Source: Acidobacteriaceae bacterium (GTDB lineage: Bacteria; Acidobacteriota; Terriglobia; Terriglobales; Acidobacteriaceae). From it: DNA of 49,280 nt. A program made the position numbers and the translations under genes. Location: assembly GCA_003170825.1 (NCBI GenBank), contig PMYL01000028.1, positions 1 through 49,280 of the forward strand, in the 5' to 3' direction. Positions 16,731 to 25,770 of the stretch are shown one piece after another (within the stretch, counting starts at the first letter, position 1; each line of letters starts with the position of its first letter). Below the pieces are notes generated by a model. That model did not search any database. It worked only from the letters and a program-made list of their open reading frames with translations, and was not told the origin of the DNA.

Positions 16731-18379
16731 GTAGGCTCCTTGACTTCGAGTCGCTGATTCGCCGTCACTTCGCCAATCCTTTGCACTATCCCTGACGGCC
16801 AATGGATCTCGATCGTGCCCCTGCGCTCAATCCCCAGTCCGAAGTGAAGCGTCAGGTCGCTGCTGGAGGCATAGCCGACGCTGTTCGTCACACATCGAAT
16901 CTGCGTCCTGTTTGCCGTCTTGCAGGTAACCTGGGCGCCAATCGCCGAGCGATTGCTGCGTGTGCCTGTGAGCCGCAACTGCAGCCAATGCTGCACAGGG
17001 CTTCGATTCCACCATAGCTCGATCGGCCCATCGAGAGAAGTCACTGCCACGTCCAGGCGGCCATCGCGGTCAAAGTCCGCAAAGACGCAGCCGCGGTGCA
17101 TACGCGCCGGCGCCAGTCCCACTCCGGATTCGTTGGACACATCGGTAAACTTGCCGCTTGCGTTTCTGAATATCCGGTTGGTCATCGCATCGTCGGTATC
17201 CACGCCGCCGCCGGCAACAAACAGGTCAAGCCAGCCATCGTTATCCAGATCGACCAGGCCACAGCCCCAGCCGCTGTGAGGGTGGGTCAGGCTCATTAGC
17301 CTGGTGGGAATGCTTCCGTCTTCAAATTCTCCATGCCCGCCGTTCAGGAAAACGTCAAACGCCTCGTTTTTCAAAGCAGTCATCACCAGGTCGAAACGGC
17401 CGTCGCCGTCGATATCCCCAAAGTCCGCGCCCATTCCCGAGATACTGCGGCCATCGCCGTTATAGGCCACGCCGGCATCGAGCCCCGTCTCCTCGAAGCC
17501 ATGCCCGGTATTGCGAAACAGCAGGTTGCGGGCTTTGTCGTTTGCCACAAAGATTCCCGGTCGGCCGTCTCCGGCAAAGTCCGCCACCGCGATGCCCATC
17601 CCCTTGCCCAGAACTTCTGCCAGAGGTCCCTTTCCCGTCACCTCCGTAAACGTTCCATCGCCGTTGTTGTGGAATAGCTGCATCGGCTCCGCGGCGTATT
17701 TGTCCGGCGGGCAATAGCGTCTCGTCTCAGCCGTCATTCCCCCGCAGATAGGATCGATTCCAGGCGCCCATTCGCAGTAATTGGAAATAAACAGGTCCAG
17801 CTTGCCATCCCCGTCGTAGTCGATCCACGCCGCTGCTATCGACCACAATCCCTGCACAGCCGGCAAGTTCAGCCCGGCCGCCTCGGTCACATCGGAAAAC
17901 GTTCCGTCGCCATTGTTCCTGAAAAGCTGGTTCCCATGCACTCCCACAACAAACAGGTCCTCATGGCCATCGTTGTTGTAGTCGCCCACGGCAACACCCA
18001 TTCCGTAGCCCCGCCCCGCTACACCTGCCTTTCCCGTCACATCGCTAAACGTTCCGTCGCGATTGTTCCGGTACAGGCGATTCCAATATCTCTTGTCCGT
18101 CTTCTCAAGCTGGGGCATAGCAGCCCCATTGACGCAATAGAGGTCAGGCCACCCGTCTCCATCGAAATCGATGACGCCGAGTCCACCGGGCAAGGTTTCC
18201 GGCTGGTATTTGCGCCCGGTTGCTCCAGTGCGAAGCAGGAAATCCAGTCCATTGGTCGGCGCTCCGTTCACCATCCTGATAGGGCTGGCAACGGCCGCAG
18301 CCCAACCGCGCCGCGCCAGCAGGGCTCCCGAAATCAATGCCGCGCTCCCGCGCACAAAGTTACGTCTACTCGTGTGCAT
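16727..18379 (-). CDS. CRTAC1-like FG-GAP/ASPIC-UnbV protein, Tat-exported
   Basis: The 550-residue protein begins with a twin-arginine signal (SRRNFVRGSAALISGALLARRGWA). The body is a beta-propeller of FG-GAP repeats, each with a calcium-loop-like motif: DFDGDGWPDL, DYNNDGHEDL, DYDGDGKLDL, DIDGDGRFDL, DLDNDGWLDL and DFDRDGRLDV. The last 100 residues are an ASPIC/UnbV domain (NRSAIGAQVTCKTANRTQIRCV ... HFGLGIERRGTIEIHWPSG). Proteins of this kind are abundant in Acidobacteriota; their role is unclear, and surface carbohydrate or protein binding is often supposed. The start overlaps the end of the TPR gene by 14 bases, so the two are made together. Tat export suggests folding, with metal, in the cytoplasm. 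Confidence 0.93.
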   Translation of the reverse strand: MHTSRRNFVRGSAALISGALLARRGWAAAVASPIRMVNGAPTNGLDFLLRTGATGRKYQPETLPGGLGVIDFDGDGWPDLYCVNGAAMPQLEKTDKRYWNRLYRNNRDGTFSDVTGKAGVAGRGYGMGVAVGDYNNDGHEDLFVVGVHGNQLFRNNGDGTFSDVTEAAGLNLPAVQGLWSIAAAWIDYDGDGKLDLFISNYCEWAPGIDPICGGMTAETRRYCPPDKYAAEPMQLFHNNGDGTFTEVTGKGPLAEVLGKGMGIAVADFAGDGRPGIFVANDKARNLLFRNTGHGFEETGLDAGVAYNGDGRSISGMGADFGDIDGDGRFDLVMTALKNEAFDVFLNGGHGEFEDGSIPTRLMSLTHPHSGWGCGLVDLDNDGWLDLFVAGGGVDTDDAMTNRIFRNASGKFTDVSNESGVGLAPARMHRGCVFADFDRDGRLDVAVTSLDGPIELWWNRSPVQHWLQLRLTGTRSNRSAIGAQVTCKTANRTQIRCVTNSVGYASSSDLTLHFGLGIERRGTIEIHWPSGIVQRIGEVTANQRLEVKEPT

Positions 18380-20132
18380 CGGGATTCCTCTGCTCGCCGC
18401 TTTCGAGCGATGCGTTTGCCAGCCTGGCGGCTTCCGCGGCAGCCTGTTTGGCTTCGTCCTCGCGGCCGAGTTTGCGTAGAGCCCGTGCGAGCTGTGCGTG
18501 CAGCGCGCCCTTCTTATCCGGATAGCCCCTGGCTAACTGCGGCCCCAGGTAGTGCAGCGCCTCGCTGGGCTTCCCCAATTGCCCGTATGCCACCCCCAGT
18601 TCCACCTGGGTCCACGCGTCCTTGGGTTGGATAACCGCCAACTGCTTCAGCCGTACAAGCGCCTCGGCATAGTCCCGTTCGCTCATCGCCATCTCGGCCA
18701 GCGTCTGGATTGCCGAGATCAGGTGGGGATTGAGAGCCAGAGCCGCCTGCGCCGCGCTCCGCGCATGCTCTGTGTCGCCAAGCATCTTGTCGGCCTCTGC
18801 CAAACTGGCAAGCAAGTGGGGATCGTTTGGCCTGGACTTCAAAGCTTCCGCGTACTCTTTCTGCGCCGCCGCTGCATCGTAGCGCAGTCGCAGCGCCACA
18901 TCCCCCCTCAATTGATGGAGCGCCACTTCGTCGCCCGCCTTGCTCAGCCGTTCTTCCGTGCGCGATTCTTCGTTGCCATAGCAGGCCTGAAGCCAAAAGC
19001 CCGCCACACCCTCGTCTGCCTTCAACCCGCGCTCAAGCGAGGGAATGGCCCGCGGGCAATCGCCTGTCCTGGCAAGGGCCACGCCTCGCCAAAGCGATTC
19101 GGAACTATCGGCCGCGGCAACTGGCGGCAGCGCTAGCAACTGCTCCCATCGTCCCTCCGCGTAGAGATCTCTTGCGCTCTGGCCCGCTCCGCCCCCCTCG
19201 CCGGCCTTGCCCGGCGCTGAAAGCAACGGACACAACCCTGCTGGATCGCGCAGACAATCCCAAACCTCTCCAGCGACCTCAGGCCCCGGCGCCAGGGCCG
19301 GTGGCCACGATCCCAGGACCCTGCGCAACTCTGCCGGCGACCGGGCTCCCAGAGCCAACAGCCGCTGCTCGGCTTCCTGCCAGTTTCGTTCTTCCGCCGC
19401 TAAATGAGCTTCAAGCTGCAGTGTCTCAGCCCCACGAGGCTCGCGCCGTTCGGCTTCCTTCAGGCTCTCCTGTGCTTGAGCACGCTTGCCAAGTGCCAGT
19501 TGCGTTGCGCCCAACTCTCCCCAGATTCCTCTTTGCTCCGAGTCTGCCGCGGCTGACTGCTCCAGCAAGGTCTCCCTGGTCTCGCTCCCTTCCGGATGGC
19601 CCCAGGCTTCGATTCGAAGTTCCGTCCCTTCCCCGCGCTTCGTCCTCAGCAACCGCATCTCCAGAATGTGGAAGCGATCCAGACAGTAGTTGGCCCATGC
19701 CGTCAAGTACTGCTCATCTCCCCCAGAACGGGCAACTGCGGATTGAAACGCCTCCGACGCCATGGCAAGATCCCCCAGTGCGATGGCTGCCTGCGCCAGG
19801 TAAGCCTGCGCGGCTCCGTCATCGGGATGCGCGTTGGATGCCGCCTGTAGGGGGGCGATTGCTTCCTGCGGGCTCCCACTGCGAAGCAAGTCCTCGCCCA
19901 GCAGCAGGTTGGCCATAAAGTTCCCGGGAGCTTTCTGTACGATCCGCTTCAAAATCGGAATGGAGTGAGCATAATCAGCCCGCTTGTGAAAAGCGGATGC
20001 GGCCTGCAGTTGAGTGGCAATTTCATCGGGCTCCGTCGCATGAACGGCCCTCGCGGCAACCAGCAGCGTGATCGCGAGAGCACATCCCCAGGCAGCCAGC
20101 ATCGTTATGATGGGCGACTTCATCGTTGTCAT
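18366..20132 (-). CDS. Tetratricopeptide-repeat protein, exported or membrane-anchored
   Basis: The 588-residue protein has an N-terminal hydrophobic segment (IITMLAAWGCALAITLLVAARAVHA) and then many TPR units. Clear ones include DYAHSIPILKRIVQKAPGNFMANLLLGEDLLRSGSPQEAIAPLQ, YDAAAAQKEYAEALKSRPNDPHLLASLAEADKMLG and RDYAEALVRLKQLAVIQPKDAWTQVELGVAYGQLGKPSEAL. TPRs build protein-binding scaffolds, here facing the periplasm. It overlaps the aldo/keto reductase gene by 4 bases (ATGA) and the CRTAC1-like gene by 14, and pairing of TPR with CRTAC1-like proteins is a recurrent theme in this phylum, suggesting the two proteins interact. Confidence 0.9.
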   Translation of the reverse strand: MTTMKSPIITMLAAWGCALAITLLVAARAVHATEPDEIATQLQAASAFHKRADYAHSIPILKRIVQKAPGNFMANLLLGEDLLRSGSPQEAIAPLQAASNAHPDDGAAQAYLAQAAIALGDLAMASEAFQSAVARSGGDEQYLTAWANYCLDRFHILEMRLLRTKRGEGTELRIEAWGHPEGSETRETLLEQSAAADSEQRGIWGELGATQLALGKRAQAQESLKEAERREPRGAETLQLEAHLAAEERNWQEAEQRLLALGARSPAELRRVLGSWPPALAPGPEVAGEVWDCLRDPAGLCPLLSAPGKAGEGGGAGQSARDLYAEGRWEQLLALPPVAAADSSESLWRGVALARTGDCPRAIPSLERGLKADEGVAGFWLQACYGNEESRTEERLSKAGDEVALHQLRGDVALRLRYDAAAAQKEYAEALKSRPNDPHLLASLAEADKMLGDTEHARSAAQAALALNPHLISAIQTLAEMAMSERDYAEALVRLKQLAVIQPKDAWTQVELGVAYGQLGKPSEALHYLGPQLARGYPDKKGALHAQLARALRKLGREDEAKQAAAEAARLANASLESGEQRNPDAHE

Positions 20133-21118
20133 TCTTTGCTCAGAATCGAGTCAATCTGGCCCAGTTCATCCTCTGAAAACGCGAGGTTGGCCAGCGCCGC
20201 CACGTTCTGTTCGATCTGCTCCACGCGGCTGGCTCCGATCAGTGCCGAAGTCATGCGGCCGTCGCGCAGCACCCAGGCCAGAGCCATCTGCGCCAGCGAC
20301 TGCCCGCGCTCGGCGGCCAGCTTGTTGAGCGCGCGAATCTGCTTGAGACGGCCTTCGGTGATGTCGCTGGTCTTCAGAAAGACCGCCTTGGAGGCGCGCG
20401 AGCCGGCGGGAACGCCCTGCAAATAGCGGTCCGTCAAGAGGCCCTGCGCCAGCGGAGTGAAGGCGATGGCGCCGATGCCCTCGCTGCCCAGCACATCCAG
20501 CAGTCCGTCTTCAACCCAACGGTCGAACATCGAGTACCTCGGCTGATGAATCAGGCAGGGCGTGCCGAGTTCGCGCAGAATCCTGACGGCTGTTGCGGTC
20601 TGCTTCGCGTCGTAGCTGGAGATTCCGGCGTAGAGCGCCTTCCCTGAGCGCACCGCCTGATCCAGCGCTTGCATCGTCTCCTCGACCGGCGTCTCCGGAT
20701 CGGGGCGATGCGAATAGAAGATGTCCACGTATTCCAGGCCCATGCGCTTCAGGCTCTGGTCCAGGCTGGCCAGCAGGTACTTGCGCGATCCCCAGTCGCC
20801 GTACGGGCCGGGCCACATACCCCAGCCGGCCTTGCTGCTGATAATCAATTCGTCGCGATGCGGCGCGAAATCGAGGCGCAGAATCTCCCCGAAGTTGCTT
20901 TCCGCGCTTCCTGGGGGCGGGCCATAGTTGTTAGCCAGGTCGAAGTGCGTGATGCCCAGATCAAATGCCCGCCGCACCATTGCGCGGCCATTCTCAAAGG
21001 TGTCGACCCCTCCGAAGTTGTGCCACAGCCCCAGGGAGATGGCGGGCAACCGCACGCCGCTCTTGCCGCAGCGGCGGTACTGCATGGCGTCGTAACGCTG
21101 CTCGTTGGCGATGTACAC
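20129..21118 (-). CDS. Aldo/keto reductase (L-glyceraldehyde-3-phosphate reductase-like)
   Basis: The 329-residue enzyme is a TIM-barrel NADPH-dependent reductase. The catalytic tetrad is visible as D60 and Y65 (FDLANNYGPPPGSAE), K96 (SSKAGWGMWPGPYG) and H137 (YSHRPDPETPVEE). The end shows the cofactor-binding segment ALIGASRVEQIEQN. The GWGMWPGPYGDWGSRKYL signature is that of the YghZ/Gpr group, which reduces L-glyceraldehyde 3-phosphate and other aldehydes. It follows the cellobiose phosphorylase gene after a hairpin and is overlapped by the TPR gene. It could handle aldehydes arising from sugar breakdown; the substrate is not provable here. Confidence 0.92.
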   Translation of the reverse strand: MYIANEQRYDAMQYRRCGKSGVRLPAISLGLWHNFGGVDTFENGRAMVRRAFDLGITHFDLANNYGPPPGSAESNFGEILRLDFAPHRDELIISSKAGWGMWPGPYGDWGSRKYLLASLDQSLKRMGLEYVDIFYSHRPDPETPVEETMQALDQAVRSGKALYAGISSYDAKQTATAVRILRELGTPCLIHQPRYSMFDRWVEDGLLDVLGSEGIGAIAFTPLAQGLLTDRYLQGVPAGSRASKAVFLKTSDITEGRLKQIRALNKLAAERGQSLAQMALAWVLRDGRMTSALIGASRVEQIEQNVAALANLAFSEDELGQIDSILSKE

Positions 21119-21146
21119 GGTGCTTCTCCTTATTCAAACTTGCCGT

Positions 21147-21193
21147 GTGCCCCAGGTCTTCCGCCGCAGCGGACTGCGGCGGAGAGACCTGGG
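21147..21193. repeat. Two-step hairpin between cellobiose phosphorylase and reductase genes
   Basis: CCCAGGTCT (21151-21159) pairs with AGACCTGGG (21185-21193), and inside it CCGCCGCAG (21161-21169) pairs with CTGCGGCGG (21174-21182). The left flank GTGTGCCCCAGGT also occurs at about 46803-46815, marking this as a copy of a dispersed repeat. It may also reduce read-through from the phosphorylase gene into the reductase gene. Confidence 0.75.
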
Positions 21194-21199
21194 ATTGTT

Positions 21200-23644
21200 C
21201 TAGCTCAAAATCCCCTTGACCACAACTTCCTTTCGTCCGTCCGTAGGAGGAGCCACAACATTCCCCGCGATCGGCTTGCCGTCCACGGTCAGTGCAATTT
21301 GATTGCCCTCGCCCTTCCGCTCGATGGCGATGTTGTACACCACCCCGCGAAACGTGCGGGTCGCGGTGAATCCCGGCCAGTTCTTCGGAATGACCGGGGC
21401 AATCCGCAGCCCGTCCAGCGAGGTGCGCACGCCCAGGATCCACTGCGCGATCGCGTAGTAGTTCCACGCCGCCGTGCCGGTGAGCCACGAGTTCTTAGCC
21501 TCGCCGAAGGTGGGCGCATCCTTTCCCGCAATCATCTGCGCATAGACATACGGTTCGCAGCGGTGCAGATCGCTGATCTCCTCGCGCGCCGATGGATTGA
21601 TGCGGCTGTAGTAGTCGTGGGCCTCGTCGCCGTGGCCCAGGCGCGTCTCCGCGATGATGACCCAGGGATTGTTGTGGCAGAAGATGCCCGCGTTTTCCTT
21701 GTATCCCGGCGGGTAGGACGAGATTTCGCCCAGGTTCAGGTAGTACCTGGAGTACGCCGGCTGTTGCAACACAATGCCGTGTTTGGTGGCCAGATGCTTG
21801 CGCGTGGACTCAAGGGCCTTGGCAGCCAGACCGTCTTCGAGACCGATGCCGGCCAGCACGCAGTAGCCGTTCGACTCGATGAAGATCTTGCCCTCCTCGC
21901 ACTCCTTGGAGCCGATCTTGGCGCCGAAGTCGTCGTAGGCGCGCAGGAACCACTCGCCGTCCCATCCGTGCTTGCGGACGACCTGATCCATCTTCTCGAC
22001 CTCGGCCAGATACTTTGTGGCCTCTGCATCTAGCCCGCGGTGCTTGGCAATCGCGGCAAGCTCCTGGCCGGCGTGGACAAACAAGCCGGCGATGAAGACT
22101 GACTCGGCCACCTTGCCGTCCTTGTTGGTGGTGGTCTGGAAGGATTGGCCCGGCGTATCGGAGAAGCAATTCAGGTTCAGGCAGTCGTTCCAGTCGGCGC
22201 GCCCGATCAGCGGCAATCCGTGCGGCCCAAGCCGCTCCAGCGTATAGAGGAAGCTGCGCTGCAGGTGCTCGTAGAGCGGCGCCTCCGAGCCCGGCTCATT
22301 GTCGTAGGGCACCGGCTCGTCCAGGATGCTCCAGTCGCCGGTCTCCTTCAGATAGGCGGACACGCCGATGATCAGCCAGTGCGGATCGTCGTTGAAACCG
22401 CCGCCTACATCGTTGTTGCCGCGCTTGGTCAGCGGCTGGTACTGGTGGTATGCGCCGCCGGTCGGCAGTTGCGTGGCGGCCAGGTCCAGGATGCGCTCGC
22501 GGGCGCGGATGGGCGCCATGTGGACAAAGCCGAGCAGGTCCTGGTTCGAGTCGCGGAAGCCCAGGCCTCGCCCAATCCCCGATTCATAGAACGACGCCGA
22601 GCGCGACATATTGAACGTCGCCATGCATTGATACGCGTTCCAGATATTGACCATGCGGTTGGTGTGAATGTCCGGAGTGTTCACCTGGAAGATGCCGAGC
22701 AGGCTGTCCCAGTACAGGCGCAGCCGTTCAAAAGCCGCGTCGGCACGCTTGGGATCGAGGTACTTTGCAATGGTCGGCTTGACCAGCTTCTTGTTGATGG
22801 TCTGGGAGTCGGGAGGATCGAACTTCTGATCGACCGGATTCTCATGGTAGCCGAGCACGAAGACAATCTGCCGCGTCTCGCCGGGCGCCAGTTCGAGCTT
22901 CACCTGGTGCGCCCCAATCGGCGACCACCCATGCGCAATGGAGTTGGTCAGTTGACCGGCTTCCACGGTTGCGGGCTTGTCCCAGCCGCGATTGCGGCCC
23001 AGGAACGCCTCGCGCTGCGTGTCAAATCCTGCGCCCGGTTCATAACAAGCGAAGTAGGCGAAATGGTTGCGGCGCTCGCGGTACTCCGTCTTGTGATAGA
23101 TCACGCTGTCTTCCACTTCCACCTGTCCGATCGAAAAGTTGCGCTGGAAGTTGGTGGCATCGTCCTGGGCGTCCCACAGGCAGAACTCAATGCTGGCAAA
23201 GGCGGAGATGGAGGCCTTGGTTGCGCGGCGGTTGGTCACCGTGAGTTGCCAGATTTCCAGGTTCTCGTCCAGCGGCACAAAGTATCGCGTGTGCGCCTCG
23301 ATGCCGCCATAAGACGAGCCGATGGTGGTGTAGCCCATCCCGTGCCGGCACGTGTAGTCCTTCAGCTCGTGCCGCGTCGGTTGCCACGAAGGAGACCAGA
23401 ACTCCTTCGACTCGTCGTCGCGCAGATAGACGTAGCGTCCACCCAAATCCAGAGGCACGTTGTTGTAGCGGTAGCGGGTCAGCCGCCGCAGGCGAGCGTC
23501 GCGATAGAACGAGTAGCCTCCCGCCGTATTGGAGATGATTCCGAAATATGCCTGGCAGCCCAGGTAGTTGATCCACGGCAACGGCGTATCCGGCTGCGTA
23601 ATCACGTACTCGCGATTCAAATCGTCGAAATATCCGTACTTCAT
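21200..23644 (-). CDS. Cellobiose phosphorylase (GH94)
   Basis: The cytoplasmic enzyme splits cellobiose with phosphate to give glucose 1-phosphate and glucose. The 814-residue sequence follows the Cellvibrio gilvus type nearly end to end: REYVITQPDTPLPWINYLG, GGYSFYRDARLRRLTRYRYNN, ASIEFCLWDAQDD, MVNIWNAYQCMATFNMSRSAS, GIGRGLGFRDSNQDLLGFVH and YPPGYKENAGIFCHNNPW. IGRADWNDCLNLNC contains the catalytic acid Asp. The ATG at 23644 is chosen because GGGAG lies a few bases upstream and the protein then starts MKYGYFDD like its relatives; the frame is open to 23695. It is divergent from a secreted GH9 cellulase, so enzymes for extracellular cutting and intracellular use are controlled from one region. 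A lower-yield alternative would be cellodextrin phosphorylase, but the match is to the cellobiose type. Confidence 0.95.
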   Translation of the reverse strand: MKYGYFDDLNREYVITQPDTPLPWINYLGCQAYFGIISNTAGGYSFYRDARLRRLTRYRYNNVPLDLGGRYVYLRDDESKEFWSPSWQPTRHELKDYTCRHGMGYTTIGSSYGGIEAHTRYFVPLDENLEIWQLTVTNRRATKASISAFASIEFCLWDAQDDATNFQRNFSIGQVEVEDSVIYHKTEYRERRNHFAYFACYEPGAGFDTQREAFLGRNRGWDKPATVEAGQLTNSIAHGWSPIGAHQVKLELAPGETRQIVFVLGYHENPVDQKFDPPDSQTINKKLVKPTIAKYLDPKRADAAFERLRLYWDSLLGIFQVNTPDIHTNRMVNIWNAYQCMATFNMSRSASFYESGIGRGLGFRDSNQDLLGFVHMAPIRARERILDLAATQLPTGGAYHQYQPLTKRGNNDVGGGFNDDPHWLIIGVSAYLKETGDWSILDEPVPYDNEPGSEAPLYEHLQRSFLYTLERLGPHGLPLIGRADWNDCLNLNCFSDTPGQSFQTTTNKDGKVAESVFIAGLFVHAGQELAAIAKHRGLDAEATKYLAEVEKMDQVVRKHGWDGEWFLRAYDDFGAKIGSKECEEGKIFIESNGYCVLAGIGLEDGLAAKALESTRKHLATKHGIVLQQPAYSRYYLNLGEISSYPPGYKENAGIFCHNNPWVIIAETRLGHGDEAHDYYSRINPSAREEISDLHRCEPYVYAQMIAGKDAPTFGEAKNSWLTGTAAWNYYAIAQWILGVRTSLDGLRIAPVIPKNWPGFTATRTFRGVVYNIAIERKGEGNQIALTVDGKPIAGNVVAPPTDGRKEVVVKGILS

Positions 23645-23901
23645 GATGAGTGCTCCCTGGAATGAAGGCCGCCGCCGGCATGGCCCTCGGCTCAAAGTTT
23701 AGTCAATCGTTTTTCCAGAGCGCTTTGCAGTACTCAGGAAACCGAAGCGCGATTATACGTCACGCGGCGCGAGTGTGAAAGTGACCCAAAGTGACGCATC
23801 CTTTGGGTTTGCCCTCCGCCGTTGCCAGCAATTGGGAGAATGTGAGAGACTTGCCGGTCTTCCATATAACGCTGGCGTTTGCACGAGGCGAAAATTCACA
23901 T
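23645..23901. promoter_or_regulatory. Shared control region of the cellulose genes
   Basis: This region lies between the divergent GH94 and GH9 genes. It contains a direct repeat AAAGTGAC at 23778-23785 and 23788-23795, spaced 10 bases (one helical turn), and an AGCGCT-centred imperfect palindrome near 23717-23727 of the sort bound by LacI-family regulators. No regulator gene is adjacent. Both are candidates only. Confidence 0.35.
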
Positions 23902-25665
23902 ATGCCTGGTTCCTTGTTTCTGGCCCTCATCCATGCACGATCCGGTCGAAAGTTGCCGATAGCCGCTGTCCTTGCCGGCCTGCTCATCTTCCCAGCCGTT
24001 CTGGCCGTTGGGGCCGAGAGCGCAACCCTGGCCATCAAGGTGGATCAGGTGGGTTATCCCCTCGACGGCCCCAAGGTCGTGTTCGTAAGCGCCCCTGCTG
24101 AAACCTTCCAGGTCAGGCGTTCCAGCGGCAATGCGGTGGTTTTTCAGGGAAAGCTCGCGCCGCCCCAGGCTGACCCCAACACCGGCGACCAGGTCCAGAC
24201 CGCGGATTTTTCCGGATTGCGGCAGGCGGGAACCTACTACATTGAGGTTCCCGGCGTGGGGCGCAGTTGGAACTTCACGGTGGGCAAGAATGTCTTCCAG
24301 CGCACCTACTACCTGGCCATGCGCGGCTTCTACGGCCAACGCTGCGGGACGGCGGTCGATCTGGGAACCGAGTTCCCCGGCTACTCCCACCCCGCTTGCC
24401 ACCTGCATGGCGAATTTCACCCCTCCTCGGGGGCCAAAGGTCCACGGGACAACATAGGCGGCTGGCACGATGCGGGCGATTATGGCCGCTACATGGTCAA
24501 CTCCGGCATCGCCACAGGTACCCTGCTGTGGGCCTGGGAGATCTATGGGGAGAAACTCAAGAACATTTCGCTCGAAATCCCTGAAACCGGCAACGGCACG
24601 CCGGACATTCTGAATGAGGCCCGCTGGAACCTGGAGTGGATGCTGAAGATGCAGGACGGCGACGGCGGCGCCTGGCACAAGCAGACCAGCACACACTTCT
24701 CGGGCTTTGTTGCGCCGGAAGCGGACACGCTGCCAAGCGAGGTCATCGGGACCGGCGCTGCGCCCTGGAAGAGCACCTGTGCCACCGCCGATCTGGCTGC
24801 TGTGGGCGCAATTGCCGCGCGGGTCTACAAACCGTTTGACCCAAATTTCGCCGCCCGCGCGCTGGAGGCGGCTCGGCGCGCGTGGGCATGGACTGCGCAG
24901 CATCCGGATGTCACTTTCCGGAATCCGCCCGGCATAAGTACCGGCGAGTACGGCGATGCCAACTGCAAGGACGAGCGGGTGTGGGCGGCGGCGGAGTTGG
25001 GTCGCACCACCGGCGAGGCGGCGTACAACGATTTCTTCCTGAATCACTATGCGGAGTTTCTTCCCACCCTCGATTCGCCGCCCGCGGAGAACTGGAGTTC
25101 GGTGGCGCCGATGGGCCTGTGGACCTATGCGCTGTCTACGAGCAAGGGCGCGGATGCGAAGGCGGTTGCCGCCATCCGGGACCGGACCCTGACGACGGCG
25201 CGCGCGGTGGTCGAGCGCACGCGCGGCAATCCCTACCACGTGAGCCTGCGGGCGAAGGACTACGTGTGGGGCTCGAATGGCGTTGCGGCGGGGTACGGCA
25301 TCTATCTGCTGATCGCCAACGTGTTCCAGCCGGACCAGGGCTTCGTGGATACGGCGCGGGACAATCTGCACTATCTGCTGGGCCGAAACACGTTTTCGCT
25401 CTCCTGGGTCACGCAGGTGGGCGAAAATCCGTTTCAGCATCCGCATCACCGGCCCAGCGGAGATGGGAAGCAAGACAAGCCCTGGCCAGGGCTGCTTTCC
25501 GGAGGGCCAAACGCAGACCGGCAAGACGCTGTGTTGGCGGCGCTGCCGAAAGATTTGCCGCCGGCGAAGGTCTATGCCGATCGGTTGGCTTCATACGCAA
25601 GCAATGAAATTGCAATCAACTGGCAGGCATCGCTGGTGTTCCTGCTGGCTGGTGAACTGCAATAG
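23902..25665 (+). CDS. Secreted GH9 endoglucanase with N-terminal Ig-like domain
   Basis: The 587-residue protein has a signal peptide (LPIAAVLAGLLIFPAVLAVGA). A CelD-type Ig-like domain spans about residues 40-125 (LAIKVDQVGYPLDGPKVVFVSAP ... TYYIEVPGVGRSWNFTVG). A GH9 (alpha/alpha)6 catalytic domain follows: NIGGWHDAGDYGRYMVNSGIA carries the paired catalytic Asp residues, PETGNGTPDILNEARWNLEWML is conserved, HPHHRPSGDGK is the active-site His region, and YASNEIAINWQASLVFLLA holds the acid Glu. It is complete and has no carbohydrate-binding module. ATG 23902 gives the best signal peptide; the frame is open to 23791. It cuts beta-1,4-glucan, and its products could be imported and phosphorolysed by the divergent GH94 enzyme. 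Confidence 0.94.
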   Translation: MPGSLFLALIHARSGRKLPIAAVLAGLLIFPAVLAVGAESATLAIKVDQVGYPLDGPKVVFVSAPAETFQVRRSSGNAVVFQGKLAPPQADPNTGDQVQTADFSGLRQAGTYYIEVPGVGRSWNFTVGKNVFQRTYYLAMRGFYGQRCGTAVDLGTEFPGYSHPACHLHGEFHPSSGAKGPRDNIGGWHDAGDYGRYMVNSGIATGTLLWAWEIYGEKLKNISLEIPETGNGTPDILNEARWNLEWMLKMQDGDGGAWHKQTSTHFSGFVAPEADTLPSEVIGTGAAPWKSTCATADLAAVGAIAARVYKPFDPNFAARALEAARRAWAWTAQHPDVTFRNPPGISTGEYGDANCKDERVWAAAELGRTTGEAAYNDFFLNHYAEFLPTLDSPPAENWSSVAPMGLWTYALSTSKGADAKAVAAIRDRTLTTARAVVERTRGNPYHVSLRAKDYVWGSNGVAAGYGIYLLIANVFQPDQGFVDTARDNLHYLLGRNTFSLSWVTQVGENPFQHPHHRPSGDGKQDKPWPGLLSGGPNADRQDAVLAALPKDLPPAKVYADRLASYASNEIAINWQASLVFLLAGELQ

Positions 25666-25770
25666 TGAGCCGCACAGCGACGTTATAAAGCCGGTTCAGA
25701 CCGGCGGAAAATTCGGTTTTGTCTCCCGCGGAGAGCGGAGAGACGATGCCAGTGGGCATTGAGGAGTCGA

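Noticed and set aside
22145..23665. 506-codon plus-strand frame opposite cellobiose phosphorylase
   Set aside because: The minus strand matches GH94 throughout; the plus-strand product has no motifs.
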